Assembly (NCBI GenBank): GCA_024362935.1 | Contig: JANCRA010000025.1 | Location: 12,922,936-12,986,935 of the forward strand | Direction of reading: 5' to 3' | DNA from: Setophaga petechia | Lineage: Eukaryota > Chordata > Aves > Passeriformes > Parulidae | DNA: 64,000 nt | In this document: one piece after another, positions 1 to 12,975 of the stretch | Layout: each line of letters begins with the position of its first letter | How positions within the stretch are numbered: position 1 is the stretch's first letter | The notes under the pieces: model-generated | What the model was told of the DNA's origin: nothing | What the model saw: only the letters and a program-made list of their open reading frames with translations | Databases searched by the model: none | Made by a program: the position numbers and the translations under genes

Positions 1-123
1 AGAAAACCTAATATCCTTCACACTTTTTTTTCTCTTGGCAATTAAGGAATGAGTCCTTTTATCCTTCCTGTGCTCCTGTGTTGTCCATGAGTGTTGTCCA
101 TGAGCCTTCTGAGCACTCTGAGA

Positions 124-279
124 CTGGGATGGCCTGCCTGGGGAGATGGTGGAGTCACCATCTCTGGATGTGTTTAAAAGAGGACTGGATGTGGCACTGG
201 GTGCCAGGGTTTAGTTGAGGTGTCAGTGAACAGGTTGGACTCGATGATCTTGAAGGTCTCTTCCAACCCAGTGATTCTG
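124..279 (+). mobile_element. CR1 LINE 3'-end fragment, sense
   Basis: The segment follows the familiar avian CR1 3' terminus: 'ggtggagtcaccatctctgg', 'gactggatgtggcactggg', 'ttggactcgatgatcttga' and 'tcttccaaccca', ending in gtgattctg, the CR1 tail unit. Only about 156 bp remain, consistent with the heavy 5' truncation typical of CR1. The tail is a single gattctg copy, so the insertion is old or trimmed. Confidence 0.85.
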
Positions 280-3200
280 AGGCACCAGAGTTCTGGCAGC
301 ACCAGAGACAGCCTGCCACACTGTTCCCTCTTCCCAGTGCAACTCACACTAGCTGGCCTGAGCCATGGAAGCAACCACAAGAGATAAACACATTTTTGGG
401 CAGCACTACTGAACTGGTCAATCAAATGTTTCACATAAGTGAATCTTGAATCTCAAAGGGTCACCAAGTGATAAAACTGCAAAGCAAACACATGAATCTT
501 TAGCAAAGCCTATGTTGACAAAATGCCTCATATGAGTACACACAGAATTAGATTGTTGTGGTCTACTCTCTTTCTTTAAGTATTTGTAAGTTATATTTAC
601 CTTTTCTGACTGGTTTGTTGTTACTCTTCACCTGCCTTGAAAATCTTTTTCTTCTCTAGCTTTTCAGATACTAAAACCTTGGCATGATATGTCACAGTCA
701 TGTTCTGTCTTGTGATAAAACCTTCTGTATCTCATTTTATCTTGAATTCTATGGTCCCTGAGAACAATCTTGCAGACAGAAAGTATTGTACTATCTTAAT
801 GAGCCATGACAGGCCTGGAAGCAAAACCAACTGCTGAAAACTACACCAGGTGGTGTTAAAGCATTTTGCTCCACTCAGTAATTTCTGAGACTGTTGATGT
901 TGTAGGGAGGAGTTGGGAAAAGGGGTCCAGTCATTAATTTCTGGAGAATTTAGCTACACTATGCTCTTGTTCCTATGCCTTTCCATGGGAGATTATTTTT
1001 CTGGATATATTTCTTCAGGGACTGGGTTTAGTGTAAGTGATCCCTTCAGTGTCATAGTTTTCGAGATGGTGAAAGAAAATGAAACCTCTTTCAAATGAGA
1101 ATGTGAAAAATTCAACATACAGGCTCAGTGTTAAAAATGTAGAGGTTTTGTCATGCTTTCATTTTCTAAAAAGGTATTGCAACATTCCTACAGAAACTGC
1201 TCTGAAAGATCTCATCAATAGAGATCTTGACATATATATACACAGAGTACTGAAATGTATGGCTTTTTTAGACTTACACAATCCTGACTCTAGAGGATGA
1301 ATACCCTTCTTGTCTTTTCTCAGTTTTGCTAGTCATGATTGCAAACCATCCTTGGGAACAGGTGCAGCACAAGAAAATTTCTTGTTCTTTACTGCCCAGA
1401 GGGCATTGCTTTGGTAAGAGTCTGTTTTTATCATAACCTGTATGTAGATCATGTTATTTAAGAGAAAAAGAATTATGTGGGGTTTTTTCCTAGATAACTG
1501 AGTGTTAAATTGGTAGAGGAATAGGGAGAGTGATGGTTTTATGTTGACTAATAAATAGAACATATTGTTTGTAACATAGCTCTAGGGGCACCAACATACT
1601 GCCTTCTGCTAACTAGTTCTGTGTGCCTTTATTTTGTATAGTTAAATACACTCAGGAGTTCTGTCACAAGTAAAAGTTTATCTGTGTCATTTTCCCTTGA
1701 AAGTATGAATCCTCCACATCACTTAGTTCTAGAACAACACTTAACAAAAGTACATTTCCAAGTTTTTTGCATGCAAAGACATTGTTTGTGTATAATTCTA
1801 TACAGAAGAAGCATAAATATGACTGTGATTTTTGTTCTAAAATATGCAGGAGGGTTTTGGCTCAGGGTTGATAGCAAAAGTAGATTTCCTCTGCTGGCTG
1901 TTTCAGCTGCATCAGTGATTCCTGTCTCCATCCCTAATCCAGTATAAGATTCTGGGGCTTCCAGGGGTGTTACTGAGCTAAACTAAATCAAGCACTTTTT
2001 ACTCTCTGTTAAAGTCAAAAGAACCATGAGTTCCTTAGGGTGCTTTTTCCCCTTTTATAAATGTGAATTGTAAATAGTAATGCATATAAATCAACTCTGT
2101 GAGCACTACATATTTCATTAAATACAGTCAAGCTGCGGGTTAATAGAAGTTCCAAGTGAAAATATTATGGTATCTCATTGCATATATTGTAGATTTAATG
2201 TAGTGTGAACAATAGTAGCTTTGAGCAATTGTAAATCCCATCCGGACATCGTCAGCACAGTTCAAAACACAAGGAGGGAACTCTCCAAGGGTGGATGTGC
2301 TTCCATGGTCACTGTGCATGTGCAAGTCACTCTTTTATTGGGTTTAAAATAACACTGGAGCTTTGCAGGGTGTAGGTAAGGCAAAGTCTAACTCCAGTCT
2401 GTTTTCTGGAGTGGAACAGAAATTCTCTTTTTTTTTTCAAAAAAAAGTGAGGTCAATTTGCTTTAATTACAGAAATAACCTCTGAAGCAAGTAATTGCTT
2501 CCTTGCAATCCTAGAGGACAACAAGTGGGAATTGAGTAAGAAAAATTGGAGAACTGAGTTAAGTTGTTGGCAGTACATACAATCTTTGTCTTTATAGTGT
2601 ATGGGTTAGGGTTAGGTTATAAAGAATGCCAGGGATATCTTCTTATATTTGGAAAAAGCCTTTATCTCATCTAGCCACACTTTCATCAAAAATATTAACA
2701 TTGCAACTATAAATTATAGTATTACTCAGTTTAGTTATTTTCACTAAATGATTTTACATGTCAAAGTAATTTTTTTAAATAAAAACGGAGAAATGCCATG
2801 GTTGTTCCTCAAAGGAGTAAACTGAAAAGCAAAACATGAAGTGACTTGTTCACCCATGGCCACAGAATTTCAGCGATGACAGGAATCAAAATCTGAAGGT
2901 ACTGGTTTTATAGATTTTTTTTGATGTCTTAACACTTTGAGACTCAGGTGTTTCATGGGAAATGTGCATGTGAGATGAACAGTTCTTCATGTCTTTCTCT
3001 TTTCTAGCATGTTTTCATACAGATCCTTTGTACATCCTCATTTTGTTTTATTTGTCTGTACCTAAAGTTGAATATGCATTTTTTGCCACTTCAGTGCTGT
3101 AATTGGAGAGAAGCAATCTGTTCTGTTGTGCTGAGCTGATCTTGGGATTTATCTTGCTTACTGGAGTCTCATTGTTAGTGAGGGCTCTGGTTTTGAGTTT

Positions 3201-6200
3201 GAAGAACTAGGTTAATTTAGCCAGGAGATGTTAATTTAGAAGAAAAACAAATACATTTCTGCCTTGCCTTTAAAAATATGAAGCTGGCTTTGGACTGCAG
3301 TTTCATAGATTTTGTGACAAATGAGGCAAGAAATAAATTGGCAAACTCCCTATGTCCAAAGTATAGTGGTACAGTGTGCTCTCTAATTCTCAGCCCCAAA
3401 GATCTCAGCAAAGGCCTCAAATTAAACAAAGTCAAAACTAATCAACTTTACAATCAAAATACAATTATTAAGGCTTTCATTTACTACAAAGAAGCAGTTG
3501 TGAAAGAGGCACTGCAGCAAGTTCTTTTGTGCAGTAAGGGAAAATCAACAGCAAGGTGTCAAACAGAAAAATGAAACCCTGCAGGTGAGGAGTTTGGAGC
3601 CAAAAGAAACCAGCACTTAGGCAGAAATGCAAGTAAACTGTTGGAGATGGAAAAGGTGTTTGGTGCTGAGCTAGAGGGTGTCAGAGTGCCCTTGGCCCAG
3701 GCAGAAGAAGCCTGTGGGCTAAAGCAATGAGCAATGCTCTGGGGTCAGGCACAGCCCTTGGCATGACACCCCTGTGAGGCTGCCCTGCAGGACACACCAC
3801 AGCTGACAGGACCTCCCTCTATAATTTTCTGCCCCTGTTTTGGGAGACAGGCTGCTCCACGTTGCTTCATGACATGCATGGATACATCCTCATTGTCTGT
3901 ATTTATACAGATACTGAATTTCTTGTTCTGTTTGATGGGCAAATACAATCTGTGCAACTTAAATGCACCGAAGTGTAAGAACTTCATCTTTAATTGCCTG
4001 TTCCTGAAAGAGAACTTGTAGGCTTTTAATGAAAATAGTTTTAGAGGGACAGAAATTGCTTTGGGCAGCTATATGGTTTTCATGTCAGTGCTACAAATAG
4101 CATAAAAACTTTATTCCCATACATGGGAGATGCACTGTCTTTTATTAGATCTCTATTCTACTTTCATTTTACTATCTCTCAAAGTAGCATTAATATGTAA
4201 GTAGTGTAGTAAGTTATGTCTAATATTTTGTAGAGTACACCTGCCTTAGTCCAGCTGTGGTTACACATTTTTGTGGTGCAGACCCTCCCATGGCTGCAGT
4301 GTGCATGAATCACTTGTGTTTTGTTTGACTTACCTAGTGTATGGGTCATTTTTATTTTATAAATAAGTATATTTAGTTTTCTGTAGACTCTGATAAGCTC
4401 TGTAAGTTTCTTAGCAGATTAATGATTTAATGAAAATAGGATGTATTTTCAAGGTAGGAATACTTTTTAAGAGCTGTCAGGTTGTAGTTTGATGCATGGA
4501 ATAAAAGCCTCAGCTCTTGAGAGTTGCTTTACCCCCTGTTCCCAGTGCCAGGCCAGTTTGGAAGCAATTGTACATCAATCAGCAGACCATCATAATGAAA
4601 TTCCTGCTTGGTAAAGATGGAAAATTTAACTCCTTATGACCAACAGTCTCAGATTTTCAGTTAAACTTTCATTCCCATTCTGTATACTGGTATGGCTGGT
4701 CTGGAGCATAGTAAAGGACAAAATCTACCCTTCAGGTGCTCTATTCCCAAGGAAATCCTACAAGTCTTAGAAAAAACCTTTTAAAAATATTAACTATAGG
4801 AATGCACAAAAAAAAAAAAACTCTCATTCCTCTTTGGAATTCATGCACTGCCCATTTTTCTAGTTTGTCTTAACTATGTATTTTGATTTGAGGTAAGAGT
4901 TAGGACAGCCTAGAGGAAGTATTTCATTACCAAACTTCCCAGCACCTCAGCTGAGGTTGGTGACAGCTGGGACTTGGAAATACACACCTACACCTTTAAA
5001 GAACAAGAGGAGTTTGCTGATCAAAGTGGGTTACAATGACTTGTCTCCACATTCTAGGAATAGACTTTTTTTTTTAAATTGTGCAGCCTTCTATAATTTC
5101 AGTTTATGCTGTGGCCCTCACTTCTTATTATGGTACTTGACAAGATACAGCACTTTCCATCTGAAAATGCTAAAGCAGTTGCAAAGTCCATGTTAACTCC
5201 TGAAATAAGCTTTTTGGGGGGAGAAAAAAGCATTTATCTTATTTAGGAATAAGGGAAACTCTACACAGAAAAATTCAAATGGCATGAATAAATTGTCTAA
5301 GTTGTTTAGACAGTTTATTATCTAGTTGCACTCAGGTAATTTAAGTGTATCTTACACTCCCAAAATAAGATTTCTTTTACTGTTGCAAATTAACAGAGGG
5401 CTGTTATTCAAGTGTTGTTTAAAGGGCAGTATTAAAATAATTTTCTTGTTCATTGTAAAAAATGGTTTTGAATAGAGACTAGGAGATACACAGTGAGGTT
5501 CTTTCCTATCTTCTCTGGTTCTCAAGTCTCCCTTTTCTTTGGTTGGTCTTCAGAACCTTGTTCTCTGCCTGCCAGTGATGTTCTCTGGTTTACATTGGAC
5601 TCCAAAAAATGTTTTTAAGACTTCCACCATTCTACACACAAGATGTATGTTGGATAAGAAGGGAGCTCATTGCCAGCTCTGAGGTGCCTGTTGATCCCTC
5701 ATTTGTTGGTTCTGAGGAGAACAGCACTGTGCTGTCTGAATTTAGGAGCCCACTACCATTTCTGGTGCACTAGATTACCCCACTGGACTTCCAGAAGGTG
5801 CCTTTTCCAGAAGGTTCCCCTTCAGAAAGGCATGGATCTTCCCTATCTTTTGTTGGCCTCCTGTCTTTCATACCCTGGGGCAGCTCGTGTGCAACTGGAC
5901 ACCTTTAACTGGGCAGTGCATTCCCAAGGCAGGACCTAGAAAAACTGAACCTCACAGTTCCCATCAGCATCACTTAGGGGCACAAGGCTGCAGTCTGCTC
6001 TGGCAGCTTCTCAGCACTGACAGGACATCCACCATCACTTCAAGATGATTTCTGACATCCCAGAATTTGACACTGTGAGCACACTCTGTGCTGCAAGACC
6101 TCAGAGCTTCCACAGCAGCTCTGTCATCTCCTTGAGCCCCACTGAAAGGTCACATCCAGGACCACAGGGCTTCCCAGGATCGCTGGGATTAGGATTCTTT

Positions 6201-8943
6201 GTTTTCATGACTTTGGATCATGGATTTGTCTAGGAACTTTGGAATGGTCAGTCCCAAAACACAGTCTAGCTACTTCCACACTATAGGGTAGTCACCTCAC
6301 TGAGGCTGAAAGGATCTTTTAATGTTTCTTCTTCATATTCTGGAAGAGTATTTTACTCCTAAAACACTGCTGATTCTTTCACTGTCTCCTTTGAGGATGC
6401 TGCAGTGTATTTGATAGCTCATTGAATGGCTGAACTATGTACTTTAAAAAAAAAAAACAAACAAATCTACATCCATATTTTTTACTTGTGTAATTTTAGC
6501 ACATTATTATTTAACAAAGAACAATAGATTCTCAGTGCCATTATAACATTTTTTCTGGTTTTGCCAGATAATTTTTCTATCCTCAACTGTCTTTTCACTG
6601 AAAATTCACAGAATTGTGACAGCCACATGCACAAATATTTCCCCAGTCTGTTTCACAGTTACACCAAACTCAGCTATGGTTTTGTCTTTTTGATTGTTAC
6701 AGTAATCATCCTTAAGGAGAAGCGAGCTTTGAATGTGTTTTTCTATAGTTACTAAGCTTTTCAGTGGTCCTTCAACTTTTTTGGGACTTCTGGTTTCATG
6801 GCCAGTTGCCAGAACTGTCTTTCTCTTGCACATGGCTCACTGTTCTTCTATTCTATACCAGTGTGTAATCCTGAAAATACTGGTTTGTGTTAGCTAAAGA
6901 ACAAAATTATAAATTTTAACAAAATCATACATGAAAGCAAAGTCTGTGAATGGAGATGTGCACTAAGTGCATTGTTTTAAGTAATAATTAGGATGTTATA
7001 TATTCCTCATTCATAATTTTTAAACTTGTCAATTTTAAAATCTTGCAGAGATTTAGATTAAAATCTGCGTGCATGGCTTATACTTGAAAAAAATGCTAAG
7101 AGAAGGACACACTTTTCTTGTGAAAGATGCAAGAGCAGCATGGTTTAATCAAGCATATTTGCAAAAGGGATAAAACAAATCTATTTTTTTTAAAAAGCTT
7201 TATTTTTCATATGGTGCCTGTCAACCTCTCCTGGTTTCAGGAAAATGGTTTCACTTAGGCCCTGGGGTAAACAGGAGTCCTTGTTTACATGGTGCAGGGC
7301 AAGAGGCTAATTGACTCTTTCATTTCTCTTCTTGTGTTTCATACACATTTAGGGAAGGTAAAACAGAGAAGCTGCAATCACACAACCTCTGAAGTTAAAA
7401 TAGCCTGATTGGGAGAAGGACAATTAAGCTGCATTTATGCTCCTAATAACTCATGCCATGTGCTGATCTGAATTCAGAGCCACCACTTTGGGATTTTTTC
7501 CAGGCCTAGACTTTGGGTTTGCAGATCTGTTATCATTTTGTTACCACGCTTTGAATTTGTTCCTACGTGTCTGTCCTTCTTTATACATAAGGTGCTGCAG
7601 AATGGCAAGACTGAAGGTGGTTGTTCTAAATGGCTTTCAAACTTCTTCTAGGTTGTACTTTTACCTTAGCCAAGACCCTTTTTAGGTTTCCAAGCTCTAA
7701 AATGAATATACAACTACTTTTTCTTGGTTTTTTTCATAATTTAGTGCAGGTTTTCTTGAAGCCTCTAAGTGTATAAAACTATCTGAGATGCCAAAGCACT
7801 GTAATGCTGGTTTTTTCATTTGTGTCTTCTGTAGCTGGCCAGGGAATACAAAATCATACATAAAATCTTTTAAAAAAATAATTCATTCTTTCTGAATATT
7901 ATACTTAGCCATGTTCTCCACAGTTGTTTAGGTCTTATTGAAATATATGAGTATGAAAATAAACAGAAGAGTTCCTCTTGATGTTACAATGCAGTAAAAT
8001 CCCTTTTAAGAAGTATTTTAAACTTCACATGTTATTTCTGGTTCTGCCATACTGCGTGAATGAAGCTGTGCTCTGCAGGCCAAGAAAATACATTTTTGAG
8101 AGCATGAGGATCTGTGGTCTGACTGCAGGGCAGGCTGAGCTACAGACCCATCTGCTCCTGCTCCCCTCTTCCAGGTTCTCCTTTGGGCTGTGTCTGCAAC
8201 TCACAAAACTCCACTGCACTAATTTAGGACACTAACATAGCAATAAAACATCCACATTTTTCTGATGTTAGTTTTCTGCTGGCTTAGTGCACTGAAATGG
8301 CAATCCATAAGTCTCAGACAACACAAGGCAAGGTTTGAAACTTGTGTTGTGGAAAGGAGATGACTGACAGCAAGCTGCTAGAGAGGCCTGAGCTGCAACT
8401 TCAGTTGCAAAACCAAAAGCCACCCCTTGCCTCCTGGTCTTCATTCATACCTTGGGTAATGGGCTGAGATCTCTATGTGTAATAAACTTTTGCCCTGCTT
8501 TATTATCCATTTCTTTTTAGCTTTTCCTCTTGATAGAAGGCTTGTCCTGCTCCTGACCTGGGAGGCCTCCTGCCTTTGGCCAGCTGCCTCCCTTATCAGC
8601 AGAGTTTCCAAGGTGCAGGCTGGTGTTTTCTGTTAAGGATCTGAGCCCTCAGCAGTTCCATCCCACCATCCTGCATCTGTCACTCATTCCTCCCCTTCTG
8701 AGTGGGGTGGGTTGATTAGACTGATTAAAGTAAGTGTCTGGATTGAGAGGGTTAAAGCACATCCATCTGTTCTGGATTTACTGCTGCTTCAGTGGAGGCA
8801 GGAGGGCCAGGAATTAGTGAGTGGCTTAGTCCAGTTCTCACTGCTGGCAACTGACAGGAGCACTGATGAGGTGATAATGAACTAAAAAGTCTGCCCTGTT
8901 GGCTGGGTGGGAAAGGGACCCAGACAGTGGGCAAGTCTCACCC
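280..8943. other. Intronic sequence with no recognised gene or repeat family
   Basis: This stretch is AT-rich with A and T runs (for example near 2429-2446, 4808 and 6445) and only short ORFs. The longest, 98 codons at 3278-3574, has no domain I recognise. It contains a 14-bp-arm hairpin at 5287-5319 and a two-unit telomere-like stretch at 2603-2616, neither clearly functional. Slightly GC-richer blocks near 3660-3850 and 5670-6200 were read on both strands without finding a gene. Confidence 0.6.
5287..5319. repeat. Inverted repeat: 14-bp arms, 5-base loop
   Basis: Arm AATAAATTGTCTAA (5287-5300) pairs with TTAGACAGTTTATT (5306-5319) around loop gttgt. The single mismatch becomes a G-U wobble in the + strand RNA. 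The hairpin is AT-rich and of unknown role; it could be a chance palindrome in AT-rich DNA. Confidence 0.6.
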
Positions 8944-9114
8944 CGGTCCTTGCCAAGATTTTCGCGTTTTAATAGAATCCATCTAAAGCAAAATTAACAA
9001 GTATACATTCCTGGACAGGCTGCAGTATCGTAACTTATCGCCGGCGGATGCGAGAGAAATCCCTGCGGTGGCGTTGGCAGCTCAGTGGGGCTCAGGCACC
9101 AGGCAGCCCAGCCC
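8944..9114. promoter_or_regulatory. Local CpG cluster in CpG-poor intron, possible regulatory element
   Basis: I count 11 CpG dinucleotides in about 171 bases, including 'ttcgcg', 'atcgccggcgga' and 'ctgcggtggcg', while the surrounding intron has very few. It does not show a long ORF. Possible explanations are an intronic enhancer or internal promoter protected from methylation decay, or a comparatively recent insertion. Too short for a classical CpG island. Confidence 0.35.
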
Positions 9115-9777
9115 GACAGGGGTGGTGGCACCAGCAAGAGTGTTTACCAAATGCACAATAAGATGCACGATAACTCCTTTTAAAATGCCATCTGAGGTTG
9201 TGCAGAACACACCCCTTCCATTTTAGTTCTGACCTTTGGTGGCACTTACTAACATTTTTGACCGTAACAATTGATCCTTGAAATATTCCAATCAGGACTT
9301 GAGATACATCCTGAAGGCGTTGCTTTGTGTTTTCCCTTCATTGCTTTAAATGCTGCAAAGCATTTGTTTTTCTTACTTTTTCTTTAAACCTCTGTCTTTC
9401 ATTAGAACATATTCCAGCTTGCCTGTAACCTCGCAGTATTTTACTTTTGACATGAGTCCAGCTAATGCCAAGCATGAGTGTTCATTATATGTCTGTGCTA
9501 ACACAGAGTGGATATACTGCCATGTCGAGGTGTAAGGAGCACTTCAAGCTGGTTGGGTAGCTGAGGAATACAGTGTAGGCACTCACCAGGCTTCTTACAT
9601 TGACTTTAGGTGTTCTTCTCAACTTACTTGTTGCTGACAGACTTAATAAAGGTTCAAGATTTTACAGGCCTTCAATTTGTAAAGAGTCTGCGGAGAGTAC
9701 AAGCATGAAATATCCTAGCAAGAGTTGGTCTTTTTTGTAGACAACAATGCTGAGTTTTTCAGGCTGGGTTAGAAGCT

Positions 9778-9830
9778 GTTTATTCCATAGCTGAAGTTTC
9801 GAAGTTTATTCCAGAGCTGAAGCTTTGGAA
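9778..9830. repeat. 26-27 bp tandem duplication
   Basis: Two adjacent units beginning gtttattcca, at 9778-9803 and 9804-9830, share ...agctgaag...t..gaa with a few substitutions and one inserted base. It is a simple local duplication that has since diverged. Confidence 0.7.
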
Positions 9831-9965
9831 GGCAACTTCATTCATAGAGGAAAAACCTCTGTGACCTTTGTGCAGAACACTGAGGGGGAAGATCGTGACC
9901 CCAGAGTCTCCGGCAGCTGTTGATTGAAACCTTGTGTTTCAAGAAATAAATGTTTAAAAACACTT

Positions 9966-9975
9966 CCTTATAAGG
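9966..9975. promoter_or_regulatory. Perfect CArG box (SRF-binding consensus)
   Basis: CCTTATAAGG fits CC(A/T)6GG exactly and is self-complementary. SRF binds this element in serum-response and muscle enhancers. The function at this intronic site is unproven; it may contribute to an enhancer in the 9870-10270 stretch. Confidence 0.4.
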
Positions 9976-10225
9976 CCCAGGCTGCATAGACTGACTTTTT
10001 TTATAGCATTTTAACTATTTTGGTAAAAGGTGTTTCTTCCCCTACCCCCCTTCTGATCCTACCAGAAAGGGCTAACTCAGCGCAATCGTTGCCGTGACCC
10101 TTAGACTGAATGTAATTTTGTCATTATAAATATGACTTAAATTGATACAGCTTCTTTTCCCAAGCCCGTGGGCCCAAGCTGTCTCTGCATAAGTGTGTCT
10201 ATATGACTGTAACAATGTCTGCATT

Positions 10226-10241
10226 CATGGGCTTGCCCATG
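10226..10241. promoter_or_regulatory. CATGGGC-TT-GCCCATG palindrome containing a p53-type half site
   Basis: The 7-bp arms flank TT, and the core GGGCTTGCCC fits the RRRCWWGYYY half-site consensus used by p53-family proteins. A second half site is not directly adjacent, so binding strength is doubtful. A CCAAT sequence follows at once. Confidence 0.3.
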
Positions 10242-12975
10242 CCAATTGCAGGGGTATATTATGTAGGTACAAACCAATCCAAGAAGGAAAAAATTGTAAG
10301 TTGAGCCTTGAGAAAAGACAACAAGTATAATGGGTGGGATTGGATGTGAGGGATGTTGGGAACCGTGTCAAATCCTTATAAAAACTTAATTTGTGTGTTT
10401 AATTGTTAGCAGTCAGAAAGACTGAAGTAAATATTTTCATACAAGTTATTTGATGTCTTCATATGCCCTTCTATTCTGAGGCAGAAATTCAGGAATTTCA
10501 TAATTTCTTACTTGATCTACCTTGTTCACAAAGACTTTTAGCAGTAATTGAAAACATGGGAATGCAAATAGTCCTGCTTATACAGTCAAACTAACTAACC
10601 ACTTTCAGATTAGATGTGTCCCTTGTTAATTGGCAAATTGCTTTGTTAGCCATACCAGTGCCCATCATCTGGTATAATCAGGGCTCCAACAACTTTCTTG
10701 CCTACTGAAGGAATTGCTCCTTATGTGGTGCCTCATCTGTACCATGAATGTTGTGATTTGTGAGAGGAGGGAATTTTTTTTAACCTGATATATATGTGGA
10801 AGAGGGAGCAAGGAGTTGGCACATGGACTGTTATTTATGACTAACAAAAAGCAATCTCTTTTATGTGCATTATGGTTGTAGTTTGTAGTTTTCAAATTAA
10901 TTGAAATTGATGCATGTTTTCTCATTTTTTTACTTTGAGGGGAAAGGGTATTTATTAAAAATCAAAATTTTAGGATATAACGACATGTGGTTGTTTAGTG
11001 CCCACTAAGCTCAAAAAGTAATCTGTCCCATGAACTCCTTTCTCAAGAGCCTTCCTCAAATAAAGCCAGCAGTGACATTGAGCAGAGCTGCTAAGAATTT
11101 TGTAGCCATTCGATCTTAAAATGTTCCTTCTCTTCTAATAGAAAGGGTGGAAGGTTACCAAATGGCATTCTTGAATCTGGTGCAGGAAAGGGCTTTTTTT
11201 TGTCTTGATCAGATCAGCATTGTCAGAATTTCTCCTAAAATATCTTGGAGGAACAGATTCAAACATTCTTGTCTGAACAGATGAAAATTCAGTCATCTGT
11301 TCTGTAATTATATAGTAAGGACATACTACTGCTGATTTATTTTGTATTACATTCACTTGTTGGTGGTATGTGTCTACTATTCATGTCTAAAATACAAACC
11401 ATTTTGATACAGAGAACACAAAATAAATTTTTGCTATAGAAAAACAACTATTGTATGCATTTCAGAATGATACTGATGTCATCTGATCACATTATCTTTA
11501 GGAGTCTTGTCTTCTATCCTCTTCTTGCTTTGTTTGTGGAGGAGCAGACTCTGGAAATTGAAGCCACTACATAAAAAATCAAAAGTTATCTCCAAATTTC
11601 TTCTATGCAAGACTTGGGTGCAAAGACAATCAGTTTTATCTTCTATCTAAAGTCTCGGGTTTTAGTGTTTTATGGTAGTCTCCAGGTAAGGTCTTCTAAT
11701 TACCTTGGGATAATTAGGACACCTGTAGAATATAACAAAAAATCAAGCAGAAAACCAGCTGTATGTTGATTAGAAATACCTCTTAGCAACTTATATTGAT
11801 GAATATAGGTTGCTTATTGCTTAGGTAGCAGTGTAGATTGATGAATACCATCAAACTTCCACATTCAGATTTAGCTTCCCATATTTTTACTCTCAAGGTA
11901 ACCAGAATGCACTGTTTTTAAACTTGATAGTGGGTTAGAAAATGCCAAGTAATTTTCTACCCTGAAATCATTTTTCCTTCAGTCCTTCTTTTTTCCCCCC
12001 TTCACTTTTTTTGTTGACTATACTCACAAGTCAGGGCGTGTCAGAGTTGCTGATGCTGCATGGTCACCATTCCAATCTGCTTTAGTTTCTTACTGATGTT
12101 TAATGGTCTTCCATGGAAGATTATCCTCAGAAACCCACGTGGCTGCTTCCCACAGGAAGGTTGGGAATGGAGTGAGAGCATGTTTGATGCCATCCTGTAG
12201 AGTTGAAGGGAAGCACTTCAGCCTAGGAAACATTTCCTTTTGAATAAGGTTGTACAGAATCTTTGGCTTCTTCCAGGGTTTTATTGACATTGCTGCCATT
12301 GTGATTAAGTTTCTTGGTATTGCTGATTATTGTGATGGCCTAGGGCCAAAATCACTGTTGCTTTTGGCTGAGTAGGAAAAAAGACAGCATGAAAATGTTT
12401 TCAGCAGGAAAAAAAAGGAGTACTTGTTAAAGCTGAGGAGTTGGTTGTTATGTCCTTGTATCATACAAGACCTGAAGCTGATTTTTGAACACCACAATAT
12501 TCACTATACTTCATGGCAGAAGTGCTGGGTGAGGCAGCATTGAAGAAATAACATTTCCTTGCTGAATACATGGAACAGGTAAAAAGCAAACTGAGTGCAC
12601 TTCCCTGCTGTGGTTCGTTGCTTTTAGGAATTTCATTTTGAAGAGCAGGTGCTCCTTATCTTCCCTACTGGCTCAGCTGCATCTTCCTTCATCCAGTGCA
12701 GTTTTCCTTCTGTGCAGGGTGCATGGTGGCAGTTCTTTCATTTCCTCACATTCCATGATGCCCATGACTGCAGTCAGTCTCTATAAAAGCTGATCTTTTC
12801 CTCCTCCAGCCTCAAGAGTTAACGAAGTGCACTTCTGAGCCCCAGTTCATGCCTAGAACTTTACCAACAGCTTTAAAAGCCACCTCTGGCATGGGAATGT
12901 ACAGACTTAATTCCAGTGAGACTTTTCCTTCTCATGTTACAAGTAAGCTGGTCTTGGAACATAAAAATATGTCTA

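Larger units (their letters stand above)
9115..12975. other. Intronic sequence; a CArG box, a p53-like palindrome and a 26-bp duplication
   Basis: No gene or repeat family is recognised. The part from about 9870 to 10270 is denser in recognisable transcription-factor-like motifs and rare CpGs than its surroundings, which may mark a conserved non-coding element. Short ORFs such as 10665-10925 and 11135-11356 on the minus strand lack recognisable domains. Confidence 0.5.

Noticed and set aside
2603..2616. Telomere-like GGGTTAGGGTTAGG (a similar shorter one near 28558)
   Set aside because: Only about two units; too short to call an interstitial telomeric array.
3278..3574. 98-codon + strand ORF
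   Set aside because: No domain, and length is within what AT-rich intron yields by chance in 64 kb.
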